From the NCBI RefSeq assembly GCF_038007465.1, contig NZ_JBBOXF010000001.1:4351001-4415000 (forward strand): 64,000 bases of DNA, written 5' to 3'. The notes below the pieces were generated by a model. The model saw only the letters and a program-made list of their open reading frames with translations. It had not been told where the DNA came from and searched no databases. Both the position numbers and the translations under genes were made by a program. The DNA is from Sporosarcina sp. FSL K6-1508. GTDB lineage: Bacteria; Bacillota; Bacilli; Bacillales_A; Planococcaceae. Shown here piece by piece: positions 51,643-60,244 of the stretch (within the stretch, counting starts at the first letter, position 1; each line of letters begins with the position of its first letter).

Positions 51643-52793
51643 TTATCGTCCCCCCCTTCATAGAAACTATCCAATTTGACTTGATTATATTTGGTCCATC
51701 TTTTCACAAATGAACTGAACCGTTCAGGCTCATGCGTGATGAGTATAATAGTTGGAGGTAAAATCCCTTTAGACTCCACCTTCTGCAATACATTCTCAAA
51801 TGGCAATTTAGCATTTTTATCCGATAACTTTGCAAGCATTTCCAGCGTTTTTTGATACTGAATTTTACCAGTCCCCGCCGGCAGATACATATAGGGTGTT
51901 GCACCGAATGTACGGATATTTATAACAATCGCAAATGGAATCGAATTTCGTGTGCAATAATCGACATAAGAAGCAAGCCGTTCAATTTTCAGATTAAAAT
52001 CTTCAGGCGAACGCATTTTTTCAATCGCATTCATAATGAATAGAATCGACTGCTCGGTAACCGGCAAATACTCTTTTGTTTGTAATTTCTGCATGCGTGC
52101 GCTTGCTGTCCAGTGAATTTGATCGAATCGGTCTGAGGGGACATAATCACGTGTTCCAACGGGCTGAAATACATCATAGAAAAGTGATTGTCGCTGATCC
52201 ACTTCCCCTGGCCTAAATGGAGAGGGTTGAATTTCCCCTTTTAACGGAACAATTTTCGGATAAACAAGGTTTTCCTGTTTGATTGGTTCGGCCAACTCCA
52301 ACAAGACCGACCCATCCCCAGAAATATGCGGGATATCAATTGTCATTCGTGTAATTCTAGCTATTCCACGTTTTCTGCCTTCCAACGGGATTGTAATTCT
52401 TATCTTTTCTCCGCTACCGATTGCAAATGGTACAGTGAAATCAAAAATACCGCTGAAATGTTGAAGATTTTCCACCGCTGGTATGACAGAATCCTCAATT
52501 GATAATGTTAACGTTCCGTTCCAAATAGGTATTTTGCCATTTTCAAATTCAAATACAACTTCATTTACTGATCCTATAAGAAAACGGCTACGATTGCGCG
52601 GGGGTAAAAGTTTCAAATTTTTACCCACTTTAGAATAGTAAATGTTTTGGAAAGAAAACAGGGCAAAGACAGCTGCAAAACAAGCAGCTAGCTCAATTTG
52701 ATTATAAATAAGCGCAAACAGGAAAAAGATTAGCGTAACTCCCATCCCTGTATGAATCGGTTTAAATCCTTCCTCATAACGAATCCATTTCAT
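51603..52793 (-). CDS. DUF58 domain protein (second MoxR cluster)
   Basis: A 396-residue protein: two N-terminal membrane segments (about 18-50, GVTLIFFLFALIYNQIELAACF), a beta-rich segment, then DUF58 with VFQPVGTRDYVPSDRFDQIHWTASARM (about 215-240). Much longer than the paralogue at 32979-33851 and of the YeaD type. Translation starts in the TAATG overlap with MoxR. VWA-like fold is inferred. Confidence 0.88.
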   Translation of the reverse strand: MKWIRYEEGFKPIHTGMGVTLIFFLFALIYNQIELAACFAAVFALFSFQNIYYSKVGKNLKLLPPRNRSRFLIGSVNEVVFEFENGKIPIWNGTLTLSIEDSVIPAVENLQHFSGIFDFTVPFAIGSGEKIRITIPLEGRKRGIARITRMTIDIPHISGDGSVLLELAEPIKQENLVYPKIVPLKGEIQPSPFRPGEVDQRQSLFYDVFQPVGTRDYVPSDRFDQIHWTASARMQKLQTKEYLPVTEQSILFIMNAIEKMRSPEDFNLKIERLASYVDYCTRNSIPFAIVINIRTFGATPYMYLPAGTGKIQYQKTLEMLAKLSDKNAKLPFENVLQKVESKGILPPTIILITHEPERFSSFVKRWTKYNQVKLDSFYEGGDDKWLKKELKETGSD

Positions 52794-53728
52794 TAAACGG
52801 TCGCCTCGATTGGCGTCGGGATCGATTCGACAATGTCTTTCAATACTTCTTCCAGTTCTTTTGTTAACATCCCTTCTGTAGACAATTCCAGTCGGTGCAA
52901 TGCCGCTGGTCCGATTACTTTTTTCACATCATCCGGGGTTGCGTAACTTCTGCCAGAAATATAGGCATGCGCTTTTGTCGCTTGAAAAATCGCCAAGGCG
53001 GCACGTGAACTAAGTCCAAGTTCCAAATAGGTGTGTTCTCTTGTAGCTCGAACGATTTTCAATATGTACCGTTCCACATCTTCATGTACAGCTACCTCTC
53101 CCGCTTCTTTTGACCATTTTGCCACTTCTGCCGGGCCAATGACTGAGGACGCCGTAATAGCACCTGGATTCTTCCCGTACTGCTTTAAAATGTGGTGTTC
53201 TTCTTCGAATGACGGATAACCTATATTCAACTTAAAAAGGAAACGGTCAAGTTGTGCAGCCGGTAGAGGAAATGTCCCTTGTTGAGACTCAATCGGATTT
53301 TGCGTTGCAATGACCATGAAAGGCGTCGGCAGTTTTACCGTTTCTCCATCAATCGTTACTTGTTTTTCCTCCATCGCTTCTAACAGGCTCGACTGTGTCC
53401 GTGGCGTTGCCCGGTTTATTTCATCCGCCAGTAAAATATTCGTAGATACAGGACCTTCCTTTAATATAAACTCCTGCACTTGGGGATTAAAATAACGGAC
53501 TCCCGTTACGTCGGAAGGAAGTACGTCCGGCGTGAACTGAATCCTTCCAAAAGCACCTTGGAAAGCGTTCGCAAAAGTTTTCGCCATCATCGTCTTACCC
53601 GACCCTGGCACACTCTCAAGCAGAACATGCCCCTGTTGCAACAAAGCAATTAACATAAAATCAAATTCTGCTTTCCTGCCAATAATTGCATTATTCAATT
53701 CATCTCTAAATTCCTGCATTGTCGTCAA
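52793..53728 (-). CDS. MoxR-family AAA+ ATPase (second cluster)
   Basis: A 311-residue AAA+ ATPase. Walker A SVPGSGKT, Walker B LADEINRATPRTQSSLLEAM, ATQNPIESQQGTFPLPAAQLDRF, lid GLSSRAALAIFQATKAHA. The start is a TTG at 53728 six bases after GGGGGG; an ATG three codons on is too far from it. First gene of a three-gene operon with DUF58 and DUF4129-like proteins, akin to B. subtilis yeaC-yeaD-yebA. Its sequence is clearly distinct from the other MoxR in this window, so not a recent duplicate. Confidence 0.95.
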   Translation of the reverse strand: MTTMQEFRDELNNAIIGRKAEFDFMLIALLQQGHVLLESVPGSGKTMMAKTFANAFQGAFGRIQFTPDVLPSDVTGVRYFNPQVQEFILKEGPVSTNILLADEINRATPRTQSSLLEAMEEKQVTIDGETVKLPTPFMVIATQNPIESQQGTFPLPAAQLDRFLFKLNIGYPSFEEEHHILKQYGKNPGAITASSVIGPAEVAKWSKEAGEVAVHEDVERYILKIVRATREHTYLELGLSSRAALAIFQATKAHAYISGRSYATPDDVKKVIGPAALHRLELSTEGMLTKELEEVLKDIVESIPTPIEATV

Positions 53729-53791
53729 TTAATTCCCCCCGTTTCTCAATATACCCTTCTATGTTTTCACCCAAAATGGATATCTTCTAGC

Positions 53792-53950
53792 TTAACTGTC
53801 GACTTTTTTTAATTCTTCATACTGATTCATAAGATTATCCAGCTTCCTGCTGAACGACATTGTCTCGTTATCGGTTAGCCCTTTTTTCGCTGCTGCATTC
53901 ATCATCTTTTCGCGTATTAATTCGATTTCTTCTTCTAAATTCCACTCCAA
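53792..53950 (-). CDS. Spo0E-like aspartyl-phosphate phosphatase
   Basis: A 52-residue protein starting TTG at 53950, seven bases after AAGGAGG. It reads MEWNLEEEIELIREKMMNAA, then AKKGLTDNETMSFSRKLDNL and MNQYEELKK. The two-helix pattern with GLTD and the S-x-x-LD-x-L core (canonical SQELD, here SRKLD) is that of Spo0E/YnzD-type phosphatases, which dephosphorylate Spo0A~P and delay sporulation. It lies ahead of the second MoxR operon on the same strand. The PAS kinase at 55879-57315 could act in the same phosphorelay (inference). Confidence 0.85.
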   Translation of the reverse strand: MEWNLEEEIELIREKMMNAAAKKGLTDNETMSFSRKLDNLMNQYEELKKVDS

Positions 53951-54183
53951 GATAATCCCTCCTTGGATTAAACATAGCTGATTTTATATTATACAGGAAT
54001 ACGTACAGAATAAGAGAATGAATTTCCGACAGATTCCGACAACTCTAAACGATCAGACAGTCATATCAGCAATAGAAAAGACTTTACGTTATACTATTTT
54101 TAAGGCACACTATATAAGATAGAATATACCCAATGAAACATTCAGACGTTTCATACGTCTAATTTAACAAGGAGGGGTTTACG

Positions 54184-54828
54184 ATGAAAAGCAGATGGAA
54201 ACTTATATACGCAGCAATCGCGACCACTTTATTACTTACCGCTTGTGGTACAAGTCCCGAAACGGAGAATGATAGTACAAATGGATCTGCGAATGAAGTG
54301 GAGACAACAGACAAAGGTACAGTTACTGAAAATGAGGGAACGGAAACAGAGGTTGCTGATGAATCGACATCTCCTGATAGCCAAGTAGATATTTTGAAAG
54401 ACGCACAGCTAAAAGAAAGCGATGAACAAAATTATACTATTTCTGTACTTCCTGATTATACATTGACCAGTGAAGAACCTGGCAAGGACAGTCTAATGGT
54501 AACAGGCGACGAAGCTGTGTTCATGCGTATTGAAACGGTGAAAAAGGAAGACGGCACATATGACTATTTAACAGATAATATGATTGCTGTACTTGAAGCG
54601 TCGAGCGATGGCGGTACGCCAACCGAAGTTACAAATGCAGAAGCAATTCCTGCTGCTGAAGGTATTGAAAACGCGAAAGTTCTTTCCGTAAAGGCTGAGA
54701 CTGCGTCAATTACAGGAATCATCTTTGAACGTGACGAAATGATCGTTAGACTTACAATCTACGATTCCCCAAAAGAGGAGCATTTTGAACGTTTCCTTCA
54801 CATGGGCGAAACGATTGTCAGTAAATAA
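54184..54828 (+). CDS. Acidic lipoprotein of unknown function
   Basis: A 214-residue lipoprotein. The signal peptide ends in LLLTAC (about residue 22), followed by a Thr/Glu/Ser/Asn-rich linker to residue 70 and a compact globular domain (YTISVLPDYTLTSEEPGKDS...DEMIVRLTIYDSPKEEHF). AGGAGGGG precedes the ATG. A strong terminator follows. No family recognised; the linker is typical of a surface-anchored protein. Confidence 0.8.
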   Translation: MKSRWKLIYAAIATTLLLTACGTSPETENDSTNGSANEVETTDKGTVTENEGTETEVADESTSPDSQVDILKDAQLKESDEQNYTISVLPDYTLTSEEPGKDSLMVTGDEAVFMRIETVKKEDGTYDYLTDNMIAVLEASSDGGTPTEVTNAEAIPAAEGIENAKVLSVKAETASITGIIFERDEMIVRLTIYDSPKEEHFERFLHMGETIVSK

Positions 54829-54863
54829 TAGAATACACAAGTTTGTAAGTGTTCATTATATTC

Positions 54864-54908
54864 AAAAAGAGACAATTCGTTCGATTTTGAACGAGTTGTC
54901 TCTTTTTA
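54864..54908 (+). terminator. Terminator after the lipoprotein gene
   Basis: AAAGAGACAA and TTGTCTCTTT arms extended by TCGTTC/GAACGA, then a T run. Confidence 0.88.
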
Positions 54909-54909
54909 C

Positions 54910-55336
54910 TTTTCTAATTCTGCATCCTTCATTTAAAAAAGGCAGAATCCACTTGAGGTTTTCTGTAAATATGACCACGTCCTCATATATCTGCATGCTA
55001 AATAAGCAGATGCCGATACATCACATCCCCGTCTATGTTCCAACTCACTATTTGGAAACACTTCTAAATCTTTGTTCCGTCAGTTTATTTATCATGGAAT
55101 ATGATTTGCTTTTTGCGCCCTCCGATTAGCACACTTTTTAAACAACAAAAATAGCGAGCCTTCCCTTAGTAATTTCGAGGTAAAGCCCGCCTGTTATCTA
55201 TATATGCCGGATCGATTAATTAGGTACCCATCAATAACGTAGGCACCTTTCCGGTGGTTGCCAAAGCGAATATTATGGGGTATTCATTGTCCACTCTATA
55301 ACGATGGACTTTTCAAATGCTCCATTACTTTCATTT
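54910..55336. other. Gap between lipoprotein and MarR genes
   Basis: About 430 bp with no supportable gene. A 114-codon plus-strand frame spans the upstream terminator and has no ribosome binding site. No clear repeat or RNA structure was recognised. Confidence 0.4.
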
Positions 55337-55777
55337 TCATGATAGATTCTTAACCGAAAGCCCCAATTTCCGTATTAATTCAATTGCTTGATCTTGTTCT
55401 TCAATGGATAGAGAAGACATGAGGGATTCAATATTTTCAGCATGCTCTGGAAAGATGGATGTCATTAAATCGACACCAGCCGGGGTAATCGACATATATG
55501 TCACCCGTTTATCTTCCTCGCAAAAGACACGCTCTAATAATCCTCTTTTTTCAAGTTTGTCGACAACGTAAGTCATTGATCCGCTGCGGAGTAAAATTTT
55601 CTGTCCGATTTTCTGGATTGGTTGTCTTCCTCTATGATGAAGCAATTCTAGTACAGCGAATTCAGTCGGGTTAAGACCATGCTTTTCGCTCGGTTTATGT
55701 GCTTCTTCCAAAATTACTTTACTCGCTCTCGAAAGGACGATAAATAATTTTAATGCACGTTCTGTATCTTTTGTCAT
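55337..55777 (-). CDS. MarR-family transcriptional regulator
   Basis: A 146-residue winged-helix regulator. GLNPTEFAVLELLHHRGRQPIQKIGQ is the core, with the wing at LEKRGLLERVFCEEDKRVTYMSITPAG. It resembles YkvE, which I recall near ykwC and ktrD in Bacillus; an OhrR-like N-terminal Cys is absent, so peroxide sensing is unlikely. It is not clearly operonic with the kinase downstream of it in map order. Ligand and targets are unknown. Confidence 0.88.
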   Translation of the reverse strand: MTKDTERALKLFIVLSRASKVILEEAHKPSEKHGLNPTEFAVLELLHHRGRQPIQKIGQKILLRSGSMTYVVDKLEKRGLLERVFCEEDKRVTYMSITPAGVDLMTSIFPEHAENIESLMSSLSIEEQDQAIELIRKLGLSVKNLS

Positions 55778-55878
55778 TATTCAGTGCCACCTTCTATATT
55801 CCGCTCAATAGTTGCCCTCATTATAACGGCAAACATGTCTTCGTGTCAAAAGACCAGGAAGACGTATCAAAACGATCA

Positions 55879-57315
55879 TTACGGTGTTAATACCTTTTTT
55901 TCAGTTGAATCTATTCTTTGATCTTGTGTAATTGCCGATGGTAATGTCACTATAAAGCTTGTGCCTTTGTCAATCCCACTTTCAACCGCAATCGTTCCCC
56001 CATGTTCTTCAATTACCTTCAAAACGAATGGCAATCCAAGTCCCGTTCCATCTGCCTTAGTAGTATAGAATGGCATGAAAACCTGCTTAACTTGACTTTC
56101 ATCCATACCCTTACCTGTATCGGTAATTCCCAAAGTAATTTTTCCAGAAGTATCCGCTTTCACAGAAACCGTAAGAATTCCTCCGGGTGCCATCGCTTCA
56201 AGTGCATTTTTCAACAAATTGAGAAGCACTTGTTTAATTTTATCAGCATCCCCAGTTATCATTGTATCTTTTAGTCTATTCTCTTTTTGCGTAATCGTAA
56301 TTCCATCCATTAAAGCTTTCGGATGAACAATCTGAACCATGTCAGCAACCAAAACGCCTAATGAGAATGTCGTTTTTTTGTTCAGTGAAGGTTTGGACAG
56401 GAGAAGCATCTCGCTCAATATCGATTCCATTCTTGCTAATTCTTCATCGATAACAGAAAGATATTTTGTTGAATCAGTCGAAGCAGAAATCTTAAGTAAT
56501 TGTACAAACCCCTTCAGGGTCGTCATCGGATTCCTGATTTCATGCGCAATACTTGCTGCAATCTGACCGATCGCTGACAATGAACCTGAATGGTCCAATT
56601 GCTGTTCAAGTTTCACTTTATCCGTTCGGTCCATCATCCGGACTACATAGACGTTCGTTTCTTTATCGTGAAAAGCTGTAGTATGATAATATCTCATATC
56701 CCCAGGTGAACGTTCAAAACACCTAACTTTTTCCGCGAATCCATGGGTAATAAGTGTGTCTATAAACGTAAAATTTTCTTCGTGAAAATCCGAAAAGAAA
56801 TTAAATAGCATATCGGCAGTTTTACCAATAAAATAAGCCCGGGGTTCATTAAAAAACTCAGCATGCATTTCATTTACATCACAAATGATACCGTTATGAT
56901 CGACTATGACTTCGAAGTCTTTCGATTTACGGAATACATTCAGATAAGTCATTTCTGACACTCGATCATACGTTTTCGGGATATCCAGAAGGGCAACTAC
57001 TAAACGAGGTTCTTCAAAATAAGTGAGATGCATTTTCACAGTGTAAGTCTCATTTAACACTAGTTGAATAGGTAACATATCGAATAATGGCTGTTCCGCT
57101 ACATACGCACGCTTTGAAAAACTCACCCACAGTTCAATGGCGGATTCATCCAAAAACTCTCTAATATTCCGTAATTTATCAATACGTAAGGTATTACAGA
57201 ATGCCTCATTTTTTTCGATGATTGTTCCATCTAACCCCAAAACTATGCCTGGTCTGCTCACATTGCTCATTAAAAATGAGATATGTGCCCTTACCTTTTC
57301 CATATTATTCTTCAC
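55879..57315 (-). CDS. PAS-containing sporulation-type histidine kinase
   Basis: A 478-residue soluble sensor kinase. Two PAS regions (about 20-120, GIVLGLDGTIIEKNEAFC; and 130-245, DFEVIVDHNGIICDVNEM) precede HisKA with SAIGQIAASIAHEIRNPMTT (phospho-His about 273) and HATPase_c with N box LLNLLKNALEAM, G1 DTGKGMD and G2 GTGLGL. No membrane segment. The start is GTG at 57315, six bases after AGGAGGT. The build is that of KinA/KinE-like phosphorelay kinases feeding Spo0F. No cognate response regulator lies beside it, as usual for orphan sporulation kinases. Signal unknown. Confidence 0.9.
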   Translation of the reverse strand: MKNNMEKVRAHISFLMSNVSRPGIVLGLDGTIIEKNEAFCNTLRIDKLRNIREFLDESAIELWVSFSKRAYVAEQPLFDMLPIQLVLNETYTVKMHLTYFEEPRLVVALLDIPKTYDRVSEMTYLNVFRKSKDFEVIVDHNGIICDVNEMHAEFFNEPRAYFIGKTADMLFNFFSDFHEENFTFIDTLITHGFAEKVRCFERSPGDMRYYHTTAFHDKETNVYVVRMMDRTDKVKLEQQLDHSGSLSAIGQIAASIAHEIRNPMTTLKGFVQLLKISASTDSTKYLSVIDEELARMESILSEMLLLSKPSLNKKTTFSLGVLVADMVQIVHPKALMDGITITQKENRLKDTMITGDADKIKQVLLNLLKNALEAMAPGGILTVSVKADTSGKITLGITDTGKGMDESQVKQVFMPFYTTKADGTGLGLPFVLKVIEEHGGTIAVESGIDKGTSFIVTLPSAITQDQRIDSTEKKVLTP

Positions 57316-57730
57316 ATATATACCTCCTGATCCCGTTTCAAAACAGTATGAAAAATGACAATGATTCATGCAGAAAGGTCAAATTTGTACAAAAATACTC
57401 TTATTCAGATTATTCCATATTAAAGGTACAATAGAAATACACCTTTATACCCATATTAGTAATAAGTAACTTATATGTATTGGAGCAAAAAATAGGGACA
57501 GAACTATGTATATTTTCCTACCAACCTTAAAAGCGAAATATATCCAAATAAAATTTTCTGATATTCTATTCGAGGCTATACGTGTCGCTAAAATATAACC
57601 TAGTCCTTCCTGGATTTACAATTAGGGAACACCCTATAAATCTTGCATCGGATTTATATCAAAAAGGAATGATTACTGTCTATTTTCTTCTTCATTTATC
57701 GAAAATTGCAGAAATAAATAAAAATGAAAT
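57316..57730. other. Gap between ktrD and kinase genes
   Basis: AT-rich 415 bp with the kinase ribosome binding site and probably its promoter at the left end. No gene or repeat recognised. Confidence 0.4.
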
Positions 57731-57771
57731 AAGGCTATCCCAAATTTAAAATTTGGAACAGCCTTTTATTA
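57731..57771 (-). terminator. Terminator after ktrD
   Basis: AAGGCT...CCCAAATTT pairs with AAATTTGG...AGCCTT; the stem is interrupted by a small bulge and bounded by A and T runs. Confidence 0.75.
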
Positions 57772-59118
57772 TCCGATTATGACTCGTTCTTTGGGATAAT
57801 GATAATGCACTTTCTTAGTTTTCCCTCCCAATGTAAAGAGGAATGAAATAAGCCCGACCCGCCCTATGAACATAAGCAGCATAATAATCACTTTCCCCAC
57901 CACAGAAAGTTCAGATGTGATTCCAAGTGACATGCCACAGGTCCCGAAAGCGGATGTTATTTCAAACAACAATGCAACAACCGGCACACCAGGCTCCGTA
58001 ATAAGCAGTATGAGGAGAGCGGTCATAACCATCATCAGCGCTAAAATGATAACCGCAAATGATCGGAACACATCGATCAATTTTATTTGCCTATGAAAAA
58101 TATTAATGACTTGGTTACCGCGTGCAAAGTTTATAAGGAATAAGACTGCTATCGCAAATGTCGTCGTTCGAATTCCACCCCCTACTGAACTTGGCGATGC
58201 ACCGATGAACATCAGCGAACTAACAAAAATATCTGTAGCTTCACTAAACTTCGTAACATCATACGTAGTTAGACCAGCCGATCTTGATGAGACTGAATGG
58301 AATAGCGCCGTAAATATTCTTTCATGCAACGCCATCCCTTTGAATGAATGCATTGATTCTAAAATGAAAATCATTACTGTACCAAAAACGAGGAGAATAC
58401 CGAACGTTGCTGTCGTAATTTTTGTGAATAAGGAAAAACGGAAATGAGGCACTTTTTTAGAAAAATAGCTTTTCACTTCCATAAGAACCGGAAACCCGAT
58501 AGCACCGAGTATAATTAAGATCATTGTCAATATCTGAACGAAGTAATCATTGAAGTACTGCGTGAGTGACGTTCCTGAAATATCAAAGCCCGCGTTGGTT
58601 GTCGCAGAAACGGACATGAACATCCCATTTAAGAGCGCTTCTCCAAAGGAATCATAAAACCGCATAATATAAACTGTAAATATGAAACCTCCAATGATTT
58701 CAATCAATATAATTATTTTAATGATTTCTTTGATCAGATGCACAAGCCCTGCAAGGCTGTATTGATTGTGTTCAACCATGATAAGTTGTCTTTCACGCAA
58801 ACCAATCCTTTTTTTAACGAGCAGCCAAAAAAATGTACCGATCGACATTATCCCAATTCCGCCTATTTGCAAAACAAGCATAAGCATGCAAATACCAAAA
58901 ACCGAATAGGTGTTTCCGATACTGATAGGCGTCAATCCAGTAACACTTACAGCACTGACTGCTGTAAACAAACTATCAATGAAACTTATCTTTATGCCTG
59001 GTAAATATACGCCTGGCAGATTCAGCAGTAATAATGAAAAGGCAATGGCCAGAAAGTAATAAAAAACTATAACTTGTGCAGGTGTAAACCTGCGTAAATT
59101 CTCGCGATTGAATTTCAT
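57769..59118 (-). CDS. ktrD: Potassium channel subunit of Ktr system (KtrD/KtrB)
   Basis: A 449-residue membrane protein of the TrkH/KtrB superfamily with four pore repeats. Selectivity-filter like loops appear at AVSAVSVTGLTPI, SVSATTNAGFDI, SVSSRSAGLTTYD and ITSAFGTCGMSLG, where conserved Gly line the filter. The start could be the ATG at 59118, five bases after GGTGA, or upstream TTG/GTG codons. It would pair with the RCK protein KtrC encoded at 16759-17418 to form a K+ uptake channel. Proteins of this pair are known targets of c-di-AMP. Confidence 0.9.
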   Translation of the reverse strand: MKFNRENLRRFTPAQVIVFYYFLAIAFSLLLLNLPGVYLPGIKISFIDSLFTAVSAVSVTGLTPISIGNTYSVFGICMLMLVLQIGGIGIMSIGTFFWLLVKKRIGLRERQLIMVEHNQYSLAGLVHLIKEIIKIIILIEIIGGFIFTVYIMRFYDSFGEALLNGMFMSVSATTNAGFDISGTSLTQYFNDYFVQILTMILIILGAIGFPVLMEVKSYFSKKVPHFRFSLFTKITTATFGILLVFGTVMIFILESMHSFKGMALHERIFTALFHSVSSRSAGLTTYDVTKFSEATDIFVSSLMFIGASPSSVGGGIRTTTFAIAVLFLINFARGNQVINIFHRQIKLIDVFRSFAVIILALMMVMTALLILLITEPGVPVVALLFEITSAFGTCGMSLGITSELSVVGKVIIMLLMFIGRVGLISFLFTLGGKTKKVHYHYPKERVIIG

Positions 59119-59246
59119 CCAGTTCACCGTTCCTTTCACCAATGTCAAGGTGTCGTACCTATTTTAGAGAAGTCGAATGAAAAAAGAAAGGATGAACTTT
59201 TTTTAATTTTAAAAACAGCCATGCGATCGCATGGCTGTTCCTTACT

Positions 59247-60002
59247 TTACGCTTTCTTCTTATTACTTCTAACCCCTGCCAAATAGCCATTAAGTGCAAT
59301 TCCGACAAGAACAACCCAAAATGTCGTTTGCCAAAGTGTTGAATGCGGAAATTCTGGATCGAGGATTTGTAAAGCTGGATGTGCCAATGTGAGGACAACC
59401 AGCTTGACCCCAACCCATCCGACGATAAGAAATGCTGCCGTTTCCAAAGTCGGGAATTTTTCCAATAGGACAACGAATTGGCGTGCAGCAAATCGCATAA
59501 TGATTAAGCCAATAAGCCCTCCCAATAACATAACGGTAAATTGTCCTCCGTTGATACCACCGATGTGGAAGTCACCAAGCTCAGGCAAGGTTACCGCGAG
59601 CGCCACTGCCGCAAGCATCGAATCGAGCGCAAATGCGATATCCGCCAGTTCGACTTTGACAACGGTCATCCAGAAACCTGACTGTTTACGCTTCTTCCCA
59701 TCAGGATGTGCTTCTCCGCCTTTTCGCTGATCAATAATGCTCTTAATGGATATGAACAAAAGATATGCTGCCCCAAGCGCTTGAATTTGCCAAATATTCA
59801 CAAGGAACGTAATCATGAACAATGCGGCAAAACGGAAAACAAACGCTCCAAATAGTCCGTAGAAAAGTGCTTTCTTTTGTTGTTCATGCGGTAAATGCTT
59901 GACCATGACCGCCATGACAACTGCGTTGTCCGCTGCGAGTAGCCCTTCCAGTACGATGAGTACAACAAGTACCCATGCATATTCCAATAATATTGCTTCC
60001 AA
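59247..60002 (-). CDS. TerC-family Mn2+ efflux protein (YkoY/MeeY)
   Basis: A 251-residue membrane protein with about seven to eight spans. TerC signatures: LEGLLAADNAVVMAVMV (Asp-Asn motif) and ELADIAFALDSMLAAVALAV, which hold the metal-binding acids. B. subtilis YkoY (MeeY) supplies Mn2+ for extracytoplasmic metalloproteins. The TTG start at 60002, preceded by AGGAGG, is preferred over an upstream frame that reads through the riboswitch. Its leader is a yybP-ykoY riboswitch, so expression should rise with Mn2+. Confidence 0.93.
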   Translation of the reverse strand: MEAILLEYAWVLVVLIVLEGLLAADNAVVMAVMVKHLPHEQQKKALFYGLFGAFVFRFAALFMITFLVNIWQIQALGAAYLLFISIKSIIDQRKGGEAHPDGKKRKQSGFWMTVVKVELADIAFALDSMLAAVALAVTLPELGDFHIGGINGGQFTVMLLGGLIGLIIMRFAARQFVVLLEKFPTLETAAFLIVGWVGVKLVVLTLAHPALQILDPEFPHSTLWQTTFWVVLVGIALNGYLAGVRSNKKKA

Positions 60003-60030
60003 ATAAATTCCTCCTACTATTTTACAAATT

Positions 60031-60177
60031 AAAAAGACCCTCACCTAATAAAAGGCAAAGGTCTCGCTAAGTTAGAATTTTAGTTGCAAAATCCAGCTAT
60101 CATAACCGATGGCAAAAGCCATGTATTGACGACTATGAAATAGGTCTCCCTATAGCTACTCCCCTTTGACGTAAAGT
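60031..60177 (-). promoter_or_regulatory. yybP-ykoY manganese riboswitch
   Basis: On the minus strand the leader carries the class hallmarks CAAAGGGGAGTAGC (start) and GCGAGACCTTTGCC (end), with GTCGTCAATAC in between. A terminator follows, formed by AGACC...CCT and AGG...GGGTCT and then TTTTTAATTT (about 60025-60063), overlapping the aptamer's 3' part. Mn2+ binding would prevent the terminator and permit terC expression, as known for this class. Confidence 0.92.
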
Positions 60178-60209
60178 CAAAAGTTATTAAGTTCGGGTAC
60201 TTTTGTTTT

Positions 60210-60237
60210 ATTATACCACATTAAACGCTAATGTAAA
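60210..60237 (-). promoter_or_regulatory. Promoter of the terC riboswitch transcript
   Basis: On the minus strand TTTACA, 16-bp spacer, TATAAT with an extended TGG before the -10. It lies about 35 bp before the aptamer. Confidence 0.75.
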
Positions 60238-60244
60238 CGTTGAA

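Noticed and set aside
54785..55129. 114-codon plus frame after the lipoprotein
   Set aside because: It starts inside the lipoprotein gene in another frame and crosses a strong terminator.
60045..60244. Coding extension upstream of terC
   Set aside because: The region is a riboswitch, terminator and promoter; the in-frame upstream start would read through the terminator.
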